From NCBI GenBank assembly GCA_015499995.1, contig JADNRV010000007.1, positions 62,001 through 126,000 on the forward strand: a stretch of DNA of 64,000 nucleotides, given 5' to 3'. This stretch comes from Flammula alnicola (lineage: Eukaryota; Basidiomycota; Agaricomycetes; Agaricales; Strophariaceae). Of the stretch, positions 35,875 through 45,104 are shown piece after piece. The notes beneath the pieces were generated by a model. The model was not told the origin of the DNA, made no database searches, and saw only the letters and a list, made by a program, of their open reading frames with translations. Positions within the stretch are counted from its first letter, which is position 1. Each line of letters starts with the position of its first letter. Made by a program: the position numbers and the translations under genes.

Positions 35875-36640
35875 TAACCTTCCTCCTGAAATCTTGGAAT
35901 CATTCGTTGACGAGTTGGGCAGGCGACGGAGTAACTTGGACTCTCGGCACGCTCTCCAAATGTGCTGCTTTGTATCTTGGTCCTTTCGTAACAGAGCTCA
36001 TCACCACCTATTCTCTGAAATCTGAAATCGAATTTATCCAACTGCCGTATGCTATGCTGTCCGAGATCCTGTCTCGACTTTACTCCTGATGACCAGCTGC
36101 TCTACCATTTCTGCTCCTTCTAATTGGTGGTGGATGGCTCGCTATTCGAGGCATATGCGACCATGGAGAACGAAGACCTAGTGGACATCGTGCGGCTCAA
36201 GTTGCAAGGGCAAAGTTGGGACATCCACGCCCTTATAACGCAAGATTCTTCTTTTCCTGTCTTTTGGCCTTTTCATTTGCTTATCATGGGAAAATCAATC
36301 TTTGGTCAAAGTAGCAGCGATCCTCAGAAACCTCGGCGTCCCGCCGTCTCTTGACAGCATTGAGATCGCTTTCGAGGTCCGCTCGCAACCGCCCTGGCGC
36401 ATTTCTTTCCGGAGCCCAAGACGTGGGCCCTGCTCGATGCTGCACTCAACCACGAACGGTTTGCCTCTGTGCATAACATCACATTCAGATTGCAGTATTT
36501 CGCTCTCCAAGCGCAGCTGTGGGCTTTTGACGAACGAATTTTCGTTCAAAGGTGCCCTGGGTTTCTGATGGACGCTTTCCCGTTGCTCTCCTCTTCCAGA
36601 TCAAAGACGCTTAACGCGGTCGTCTCTGTCTGTCCTGTAT
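35875..36640 (+). pseudogene. Degenerate F-box gene
   Basis: Begins with the F-box LPPEILESFVDELGRRRSNL followed by HALQMCCFVSWSFRNRAHHH and LFSEI, then runs into stops. Later segments in scattered frames (for example SLDSIEIAFEVRSQPPW near 36345-36395) look like the C-terminal half of the same type of protein. No intact model can be built. Confidence 0.6.
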
Positions 36641-36867
36641 AGTTGGAGTTCGACTAGAGCTCTTGAGTAGGTAAATAGATTGCGCATCTCATCGTCTTCT
36701 TTCATAACAAGTACCAAGGTCGCAAAGGTCCTTCATCGCAATGAATCGATTGCAAAGTAAGTCAGTACAATGGGGTTCCAACTTGCAAGGCGACAATATT
36801 TATTCTTCCAAAAGTAAGGGTGCATGATCCATCCGAGATTGATAGTGAAGGTATAACGACTTCGAAT

Positions 36868-39028
36868 TCAATGCTCGCAGAGAGAGATGGTAGAACTTGT
36901 CAGGGCGGCGCCATGGTTAACTACAAATTCTTTTCTTTCCTCCATCAATTCCTTCCGCAAGGCCTCGGCTGTCGGCAAGCTGATCGGGAAGTCCACATCT
37001 TCAAGGATATGATCTTGAAGTTCGCGTGGAAGTTCTACGGCATTCGAGCTATTCCCGAGAACTGTGGGTGAGGACGATGACGAAGCTTGGCCTGGTTTCT
37101 GGGGCAACGACTGAGATGACTCCCACCACCAATCTTGTCGTTGGCAAGGGACGTGTCTGGTGCTGATGACCTTGATATTAGGGTCCACGAGGAAGAGCGC
37201 AACGATTTTACGGTGTCCTGGTTTCGTAGGATCTGCGAGTTTGAAGGGCCCGACGCGATGCTGAAGGACATTCGGGAAGGTGAGGAGACGGCCTTCGCGG
37301 GTCTCCACACTTCCTACGTCCTGGATTGTTGGTCCATCTTGCTCGCAACCGAAAATAACATTGAGCCAATCGTGATGATCTTGTTCGTAAGATATATCAT
37401 CTGCATCTCCTTCGTCAAATGTCTGCCGGAACGCCAGAGATGAAGCCGTCATATTGGAGCACGAATGGTAATAAAGGGCGGTAGCAACAATGTGCTCGTT
37501 CTATGCAGGCCCTATATCAGACAGTGGTCAAGATCTAACAGCGAAACATTGCCTACCATTTGACCCTCAACATGCCACGAGCCTCCATTGTACTCGGGCT
37601 TCTCAGGCGTCAGCTCGATATTTGCCAATTTAACGATTATCTGGAGCCCCCTCTTCCCATATTCTTCCCTTAAGCTGAACTTCGGAGGAGTAGATAGCGG
37701 AGCAAAAGGATTTTCGGGTTCAGGGCGCACCACTTGCCGAGTTTCTTCGTACCACCTCTGTCGTCTCTCATCGAATTCATCTTCACTTTCGTAGCCTTCT
37801 TCATCTTCGTCGGTTATCCTCTGTGGACCATCTGTCTCTGGACCATTTTCAGGATCCGGATCATAAGTACATCCCGTGTACGCAATGCGTTGGTCATGGT
37901 AGAAGTAGGGTTGTCGAAGGGGAGCCAAAGTCAAGTCCCAGAGAGGAATGGACGCATCAATAAGCTTCTCAATAAGCTCATAGAGGGGTTTTTCGGTCAT
38001 AGGATCGAGGTTATTGATGTAGCTCGTTATCCTGGAAAGGTCATGAGAATTTACGACAAAAGACCAACAAGCATTCAGCGCACTTTGCTTCTTCTCCGGA
38101 TATATCGACTTCGCAAGGAAGCCATTGGAATTTTGCACTATATGGTTTCCGGAGTGGATTGGGTTGCCAGCTAGGGCCTTGGTCGGCCCCGATCTCGGTA
38201 GTTGCGTCTTCGGGAGGGACCTCTGCGACTTTGCCTTGACCACAGCGCTCGATACAATCGTCCAAAGTCGTAGTCTCTCCGTTCTCCAGGACACGTGTAC
38301 GGCCATATACGAGTGGAAAGAGAGAAGGATGAACCAAATCCCAAACCTTCTCGTCAGATCCTGGGTGCCAATCCTTGAATTTGTCAGGGATGGAGCTTTC
38401 AAACTTTGCGACAGCTTGCTGCAATGCTTGCTTGAATTCTGTAGACAGAGCAGCGTCCGACTTCACCACATCGCCATTATAAATGATAATGGGCGGTGGG
38501 GTTGCGGGAGGGTTCGGAACCAAGGTCGCTTTGTAGCGAAGCTCTTCAATACACCAGTCGATCATCTTCGGGGTGATATCGTTGTCAGATGCAAGCGCCT
38601 CATTTCTCCATTTCGTTGTGATTTCTGGGTTGTTCACCTATTTGTAATTGAGATTGGGTGAATACTCTGTCGCAACTTGTAAATCTCTGATATACGTACC
38701 TTGACATGCCAGTCTGGCTTGTCGGTGATGCCGTTCATCAACTGAAGCATGATAAACTCGCGAAGAGTAGTCATACGCAACCTATTGGCAGAATAGACGT
38801 CAAGTGTTGAATTGAGCCCATCATATGAACACTGAAAACATACGCGACTCTCCCATTCGCGATATCCATGCTGCTCAACGCATTCCGGAAAAGGTCTCCA
38901 ATATAGTCAGGATCTTGTTTACTAGGAACGAAGTTGAGAGGGCGTCCAAAACCTGGAAGTAGAGTCCTAGAAGAGGCATTGCTCGACGGGTTTGTATCTG
39001 GTTGCGCTGGCGACTCTCCGGAAACCAT
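36868..39028 (-). CDS. DUF4246 protein (apparently intact copy)
   Basis: About 640 residues from five exons. Starts MVSGESPAQPDTNPSSNASS. Family motifs in order: LLPGFGRPLNFVPSK, WCIEELRYKA, YSAKFQWLPCEVDISGEEAK, ITSYINNLDP, NRGL-type KRGLQIIVKLANIELTPEKP, GGSWHVEGQ, NEHIVATALYYH, GRLLTFPNVLQHRVGPFKLA and DPTKPGHRKIVALFLVDPN, ending in ISLCEH. The spaced residues (W-H-x-E, then Q-H-R and G-H-R-K) resemble the metal and 2-oxoglutarate ligands of Fe(II) dioxygenases, with Glu instead of Asp. That is an inference; the family has no assigned reaction I know of. Introns fall after GRVA, HVK, EEA and EGQM. A TATTTAA box lies about 50 bp upstream. Paralogue at 12641-14807 is frameshifted. Confidence 0.85.
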
Positions 39029-39235
39029 TTGGTGATGTTGGACAATAGAATGGAAATCAGTCAGCCTTCAAGCATTTTAAATACGTAAATCTGCCCACAG
39101 ATCAGTTCGCTGTTTATTAGGCCTCGAATGGCAACATTCAGGGTCCCAGACTAGCAAAACGGCGGGGCGCCATGAGGTCGACCATGGACGATGACAGGAT
39201 GACGATGTATGACTCTGTTTGTTGTGAAAAAGACA

Positions 39236-39352
39236 ATTGCCGACGGTTCCCGCCCAACTGCGAATTCCCGCGCTGCCCGCCTTTCCTATGTGACCAACAG
39301 TGGCCCTGGGCGCATAATATCGGACTCGAATCAAAGGTGACCGATGATCGAT
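39236..39352. repeat. Repeat block A, copy 1
   Basis: Matches 42110-42206 in direct orientation (GAATTCCCGCGCTGCCCGCC, CCTAT, GGGCGCATAA, CGGACTCGAATCAAAGGTGA) and, inverted, the single copy in arm 1 at about 12342-12450. Lies just upstream of the intact DUF4246 gene. Confidence 0.8.
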
Positions 39353-39359
39353 GACTCGA

Positions 39360-40261
39360 GGACATCTGGGAGTTGGAAAAAACGGCATCAAAAAACGGCG
39401 ATCGCAACGGCGATCGCAGCGGCGGGACGACGGGCGACTTTCCACCCGGTCACGGGACTTGCACGATAGGGATAATCAGAATCTACTTAATGGGAGGCAT
39501 TGTCTGAATGCCTCTCCGTGAATGCTTTCGCGTTCTCTGGAATCACAATCACATCAATATATAATTCAATGACTGTATGCTACTACGTAACACTGAAAAA
39601 AGGGGGAAATAGTATTAAGGAAAGGCGGGTCCTAAGGTAGAGCTGTGTGGCGACGCAAGAGTGGCTGGCATTGCCAAATGAAGAGGGTGGATTGATGAAG
39701 TCGGGGAGACAGTAACAGCGCCTCGACGAGGAGGTAAGGGTGATGAGACGGCATGAAGATCCGGCTGGGACGAGCGCCAGCAGTATACAAATGCTGCTGC
39801 ACCTCGGGTCGCTTTGATCATATCCCAGCACCTTCGGTTTTACTCCTGCACCTTCGTCTCCGACCTCGCATCGAAACGGTGGTGGTGGGGCTTCTGCTTT
39901 GGGTTGCTGCTATATCTCCTGGTCGTGGGCCACTGCCGCTGTGTTTCTTCGTCGTACGTGCGCTGATGCCACTGCTGCCTCTCTTGGTCGTACGTGTATC
40001 GCCGCTACCTCTCCTCAATGCAATGATACTGCCGCCGCCGCCGCGTTCATTGTCGAGGATAACACGGACATCGAGGTAAATTCTGGTGCAAGTTTTGGCG
40101 GTTGTTCAGTTGGCATTGTGTAGGTATCGCAAATGAAGAGAGGCGGGAAAATGGACCGGAGGAGAAAGGAAGCGACGCGCGCTCACCTGACTGCCGGACT
40201 TTGCCGCCGTTCTGATCGCCGTGGGCACAGCCGTGTTTTCCAACTCCCAGATTTTATCGAT
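39360..40261. other. About 900-bp block interrupting A and B
   Basis: Absent from arm 1 and from the contiguous A-B copy at 42110-42365, so it is an insertion. Contains a short GGCGATCGCA(A/G)CGGCG repeat (39397-39425) and a Ser/Ala/Thr-rich plus-strand open frame (to 40123) with no recognisable domain. I cannot assign a function. Confidence 0.5.
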
Positions 40262-40405
40262 GACTCGGCGAAGATGATTCATTCTGATTCTCGCAGTTTC
40301 TCTTCTGAAATAAATCCGGTCCTAGCAGCTGCGTTTCTTGCTTGAAACACACTTTCAATGGCAAATGATTCGGCTCATGGTTCTCGATTTCCTCATGCGA
40401 CGTAG
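40262..40405. repeat. Repeat block B, copy 1
   Basis: Matches 42203-42365 in direct orientation (GAAGATGATTCATTCT, CCGGTCCTAGCAG, TGCGTTTCTTG, CACTTTCAATG, CGTAGAACTACGTGCACGTG). Only the outer part is left in arm 1 (about 12240-12330, inverted). In this copy B is separated from A by the inserted block. Confidence 0.8.
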
Positions 40406-40547
40406 AACTACGTGCACGTGCAATTAAGCAGAGCATGAACTTAAATTTATCGAGCTTAACCCACTCACATAAATATGCATAACCCTGATTCCACTTGCAC
40501 TGGTATTTGTTTCTCTTCTTTACTGTCAACCACCTCTCCATCTCATC

Positions 40548-41838
40548 ATGAAATCGTTCACTTCCCATCTCCAAAGAGTCCGGACCATCGTCCGTCGGAC
40601 TCTGTCTCCTCCACCTGAGGATCTCCTGGCTTTGTTAGGTACCTTTTTCTTTTTATCTTAGTCTAATCTTCCCTTCGCTAACAGCGTCTTGGCATAATAG
40701 ATGCACCCGATTTGGATCCTCGCGAGGAGCGTGCGTCTTCGCCGTCTCCTCCTCCTGCACCTGTAGCCACTAAACGAAAAGGCAAGGCTCGTGCTTTGGG
40801 CGCTGTTCTGCCTTGCCCACATGCACCCCAAACTGGAGCTGCCACTGCTAGGAAGCTGGAGTTCGGGCGACACGAAGCTCTGCCTGGGGTTGCTTCAAGT
40901 TATCGGGTCACCATGGATGAACCACAATCAACACCTCGGCCCCAAAAGCGCAAGGCGACTTCCCAGGCCAGGCCGAAGACTAAGCGCGCACGCACATCCC
41001 CGGACCCCAAAGCCCTGGAACCTGACTCGGTGTCCCCTGCTATCAACAACCTACTGGCGAGGTCCTTTTCTTTGGTAGAAAGGACCCATGTGCATAGCTT
41101 GTCGCCTCAAAGGCCTAAAGCCCAAGGACTGCGTGGTCACTGCTGGCACCAACCGCCAATGCCAGCGCTGCAAGGACGCCAAGCGTCCTTGTTCCTTGAG
41201 GCTGAAGCTCAAAGACCAGGTCCCAATGGTCGAGGCTGCCCATCTAGTAGCCCGAGGCTCGCTTACTAGTAAGCATTCTTTTTACTTTATCTTTTTGTAG
41301 CCCTTTTGAACTAATGTATCTTATCCTAGACATTGATCACTTATTTGGGCGCTTGCATCGTGCCAGTGCGGTGCAACTCATTCGTCAGGACCTCGTCCAT
41401 AATTACGAGCTCGAGATCATCGCACTGACGCGCGAGATCCTCTTCGCGTTGCACGCAGTCATGGCGTCGGACCCGGATGAGAACTTCTTCTCTCTGTACC
41501 TCAACAACAACACGGCCACTCTGCATGCACTGATCAATGCCCTGTCTACCATGTCCCCTGGCGCATTGTCCACCAATGACAATGACCCTGATACCTCGGC
41601 TTCCTTACTCAGACTAGCGCCTCTCTTGGAGGGGATTCCAGTTCCCGACTGGTATCCTCAGGCTGGACCTAGTCTCCCTCCTTTCCCGCGCTCTGTTGCA
41701 TACCAGGAGGTCGATTCCGAAGTCGAGGAAGCCCCTGCCACCGATGACTCTGGCATTGAATTCGTGGACCGCGAGGCTATCGAGGTCAATAAAGAAGGTG
41801 TGGACATTAGCGACGCTGAAGACTTCGACTCTGCATAG
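40548..41838 (+). CDS. Zinc-cluster-like protein of unknown function
   Basis: Four-exon model. Exon 1 starts MKSFTSHLQRVRTIVRRTLS. A basic Pro/Lys-rich region follows (TKRKGKARALGAVLPCPHAP; QARPKTKRARTSPDPKALEP). An intron near 41030-41079 restores the frame into a Cys-rich motif, MCIACRLKGLKPKDC, then QCQRCKDAKRPCSLRLK: six Cys in a C-x2-C...C...C-x2-C...C order like fungal Zn2Cys6 clusters. After another intron, a helical region (HLFGRLHRASAVQLIRQDLV) and an acidic C-terminus (DDSGIEFVDREAIEVNKEGV). It may bind DNA, but it lies in mobile, duplicated DNA and could be an element-borne gene. Arm 1 lacks it. Confidence 0.65.
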
Positions 41839-42109
41839 TCTTTTTCTTGAACCTTGGTAGGTCTTTTTATTTTCTTTACTAGCTCAATACTGACTCTATT
41901 TCCAAGGTCGTTTTGCTTAGCTTTTCTTGTCTTGTCTTGGGATCTATCCACTGTAGCATATAGCCATCCCCTTTTGTCCTGTGCTTTTGTAAGCTAGCTT
42001 AGTCTCTCTTAGATAGTTTTGAAGGGTCTATCTTTGTTAACTGAGCTATTTTGTCTTTATATCTTTCTTTTAATGTCAAAAACCCTTCTCTTGTTGCTTG
42101 ACTTAAGTT
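41839..42109. other. 3' flank of zinc-cluster-like gene
   Basis: T-rich sequence rich in CTTTTCTTGTCTTG-like runs. No gene. Confidence 0.4.
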
Positions 42110-42365
42110 GCTGACGGTTTCCGCCCTGCGAATTCCCGCGCTGCCCGCCTTCGGCCCTTTCCTATTTGACCAATGGGCGCATAACATCGGACTCGAATCA
42201 AAGGTGACTCGCTGAAGATGATTCATTCTTATCCTCTGAGGTGGATCCGGATCCGGTCCTAGCAGTTGCGTTTCTTGTTTGAAACTCACTTTCAATGACA
42301 AGTCACAATAATTCGGCTCACGGTTCTTGATTTCTCCATGCTACCTCATGCTACGTAGAACTACG
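42110..42365. repeat. Contiguous A-B repeat block, copy 2
   Basis: A (42110-42206) and B (42203-42365) adjoin without an insertion, as in arm 1. This copy lies 3' of the zinc-cluster-like gene, so that gene is bracketed by B (40262-40405) and A-B. Confidence 0.8.
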
Positions 42366-44529
42366 TGCACGTGAATTTAGCAGAGAGAGCATGAACTTGA
42401 ATTAAATTTATCCTCCAACGAGCTTGATATCCTCAGGCTGACAGGTTTACCGACTCATACATGATGAAAGGCCGCGCGTGCACAAGCGGCTGATTATTGT
42501 TGGGTAGTCGACGGGCCCAAATTGGGAAGATTGGTTACCTGTTTTGGATGCCAGTGGACATGACGGTCAGCCCTTAAGTTTAAGGTCAGCCACTTGATCT
42601 CGCGGGGGAACAAACAAGACCAACAGATCCTGGACTATAAGAGTGGTCGCTCGAAATATATTTTGTCCCCATCGCCTCTTGGCTCTCTTCCATCACCACC
42701 ATTACACAAAGAGCCCCAAGTTCCCGGTCATTCAGCTTGCCTTGTCCCAACATTCATCGCTCCAATGACAAACCCTCCAACGACGGCGATATCGCCCGTG
42801 CTTCCACTTTGGCGATCACGCCTAGAAAACATACACTGCATCGTCAGTCCCTCTACCCTCCGAGTCACTAACAAACATCGCCCAATGTAGATGAGGTCAT
42901 GCAGCGGTCTCCGAGCCTTCAACAACGTGCACCACAAATATTCCGCCGCGTAGTCCTGGGCACTGGTGTTGACCGGGCCTACGCGGTATGACGCCTGCGG
43001 TCGGGCTTGACAGACACTAAATTCATGTCCTTATTGGGGCAGCTGCATCGGCGGGGCCTCCGAGAGGAGTGTTTCTCTCGATCCGGTGTAGCTGCCTTAC
43101 CCGGATGTGGCGCCCTTGAGCGAGAAGTACCGCTAGTTGTATGCCATCGTCGCTTCTAGTCGGGAACCGCTGAGCGAGAAGTACCACTAGTTTGCATGCC
43201 CTCGTCGCTGCTAGTTGGGAAACGCGGGGGTGAGGCACTGCGTTGTTGGCTCGCCCGTTTGTACCCTCGTTTGGCGAGCGATGTTTGGAGTGAGGTGGGT
43301 TGTTTTTGCTTATAATTCTAGCAATCTGATTTTGCTAACATTCTCTGATTAGCTCCATTGCATCCCAACGAGGAATATTGTCGCGTATTGTTACTACTTT
43401 CAGACGTTTGTTTCCAAGATCTGGGCTCACGTCTTCTGTTTATTAGCCTCCTCCGACCGAGTAACGTCCATCACATCATGATCCACATCTCAAACATTTC
43501 AAACATCTCCCTTCACCATCGATGGTCATTCAATGAAGCATATTCTGCTGGCTTGACTGGACATTGGTAAGTCAACAACTCGCTCTCGGTTCGTTATGTC
43601 TCTTACCAACGTTGTTATTTATATAAAGGTACTCGGCTATAGTCCATCGCATAGTTAATTGCCCAGACCACCTCGGACGTTCCAAAGCATTCAAAACATT
43701 TTTTTCAAGACTCATGGGTCTTGGCGCCTTATTGGCGTATAATATGGTAATGTCTTTCATGTTTCGTATCCACCTATCTTTTACTCACGTAATGGAACAG
43801 TTAAATAATCTTCTTTTACTTCTTTCTTCTCTTCTCATTCCTTCCTCTGTTCTCTTCTCATTCCTTCCTCTGTTCTCTTCTAATTCCTTCCTCTGTTCCC
43901 TTTTCCCTTCTTTTCGTCTCAATAAATTAAAACAAAGCATTCCAGTCGGGCAGATTATAGCCCGCAATTTCATGAGTTATATTTCCGTCAATCCAATCCT
44001 TCCTTCCAAGTTCCGTCTCAAAACAAAAACCCATAACTTCCATTATAACATGTATTCCTTCAAAAAATAACCATTGATGCACAAGTTTTTATAAAATATT
44101 TATCCTGAACGTGAGGTGTCCAGACTCTCTATAAGAGAAGGATTATCTTGTCTTATACGAAAGGCTGGTCAGCGAGACTAATATAATGATCGGCCTTGAT
44201 GGACATTCGGTTCCTGCCCACTGATGCGTGCTGCCATGTTGGTGGGCAGTAAATGGACGGGCTCGTCGTAATGCTTTGAAACGCCGAAGGACTGTTCGTT
44301 GGGTGGTGCGGATAGGGTCCCACATCAATTCTGACCGGAGGAGGAGGCCTGATGCACATACATTTTTGCGCCAAAAAATGAAGTGCGCAATCAAAATGAA
44401 GGGAGAGGTGCTTGCAGCGGTATATGCTGTCGCAATAGTTCATCGGAGCGGAGTTTATGAACGTGGAGAAATTTCTTCGGGTTTTCATATCCAATCAGTC
44501 CAACCCAATCTTTCCCAATATTATCCGAC
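42366..44529. other. Non-coding part of duplication arm 2
   Basis: Reverse counterpart of 10001-12300. It shows a TATA-like CTATAAGAG at 42637, followed by a plus-strand 41-codon frame at 42765-42890 (MTNPPTTAISPVLPLWRSRL). A related short frame exists in arm 1. The tandem repeat pair is at about 43110-43225. CT-rich tracts at 43810-43920 mirror the purine tract of arm 1. Confidence 0.45.
42765..42890 (+). CDS. Short open frame shared by both arms
   Basis: 41 codons starting MTNPPTTAISPVLP and ending NKHRPM. The counterpart in arm 1 has similar codons and the same stop context. Sits about 120 bp after a TATA-like box. No signal peptide; could be coding or chance. Confidence 0.2.
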   Translation: MTNPPTTAISPVLPLWRSRLENIHCIVSPSTLRVTNKHRPM

Positions 44530-44573
44530 TCACCAGATGTACATTCCATCCAAGGCCATAGCTCTGGTCGACC
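44530..44573 (-). pseudogene. Copied 3' end of NAA38
   Basis: Codes only the last residues of the NAA38 protein (RAMALDGMYIW and stop), in inverted orientation at the very edge of arm 2. It marks the breakpoint and shows that the NAA38 locus is the parent side of the copy. Confidence 0.85.
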
Positions 44574-44645
44574 ATTGTAGCATATCATTTCCACGCATTG
44601 AATACACCTATTTTTTTTTTGCATTTGCAAATTCCGGGCATGATC
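44571..44645 (+). repeat. Dispersed repeat X, copy 1
   Basis: Contains GACC-ATTGTAGCATA, GCATTGA, a T-tract and TGCA(T/C)TTGCAAATT. A second direct copy lies at about 44920-45000 and an inverted partial copy at 14860-14908. Confidence 0.7.
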
Positions 44646-44655
44646 AGACAGTGCT

Positions 44656-44858
44656 TACTGGAATACGAGAGAGGGAAATAAAGACCATTGTCTTCCCAGC
44701 ACCACTAGTCGGAAGAGGGACGCTTAGACGCGTCGACTCCAAAGCAAACGTCTGCGTGCATGAATCCGGTCAGAGTTCTTGGTAAGGTCTGAGAATTAGA
44801 GTTGCGACGGTCGCGCTCTTCCGTTTAAGGGAGAGGAAGAGCGACGACATAGTCCTCC
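44656..44858 (-). pseudogene. Duplicated fragment of the IRC3-like helicase gene
   Basis: About 200 bp closely matching 34486-34683 in the same orientation, which is the 5' coding region with the Walker A motif. The copy has substitutions and small indels and lacks the rest of the gene, so it is non-functional. The GTTCAACGTTCAACG motif further right (45083-45105) echoes that upstream of the real gene (34808-34852), so the copied segment may have included the promoter. Confidence 0.85.
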
Positions 44859-44919
44859 TGCCTTTTTTCTTTTTCTTTTCTAAACACTTGCATTTTTCCT
44901 TTCACATTTTTGCACTTTT

Positions 44920-45000
44920 ACGACCCTATTGTAGCATACATGCATTGAGTGCAGTTTTTCTTTTTTTTGCACTTGCAAATTATGGTCATAATCAAAGCAT
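44920..45000 (+). repeat. Dispersed repeat X, copy 2
   Basis: Direct copy of 44571-44645. Together the two copies bracket the helicase fragment. Confidence 0.7.
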
Positions 45001-45104
45001 TCACTTGAACAAGATGGATACAAAACAAACAACACAAGGTATAAATACATCCGATATAACACACAACTCTGAATCATCGCCCTTCAACGTTCAACGTTCA
45101 ACGA

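Larger units (their letters stand above)
36839..44573 (-). repeat. Inverted segmental duplication, arm 2
   Basis: Reverse copy of 9960-14836. Its high-coordinate end stops abruptly inside the last codons of a NAA38 copy (44530-44573), whereas arm 1 continues into the full NAA38 gene. It carries about 2.8 kb more than arm 1 (about 39.35-42.2 kb), including the gene at 40548-41838 and repeated blocks around it. Confidence 0.9.

Noticed and set aside
44571..45000. Solo LTRs around the helicase fragment
   Set aside because: The direct repeats are too short, lack TG...CA ends, and no retroelement proteins are present.
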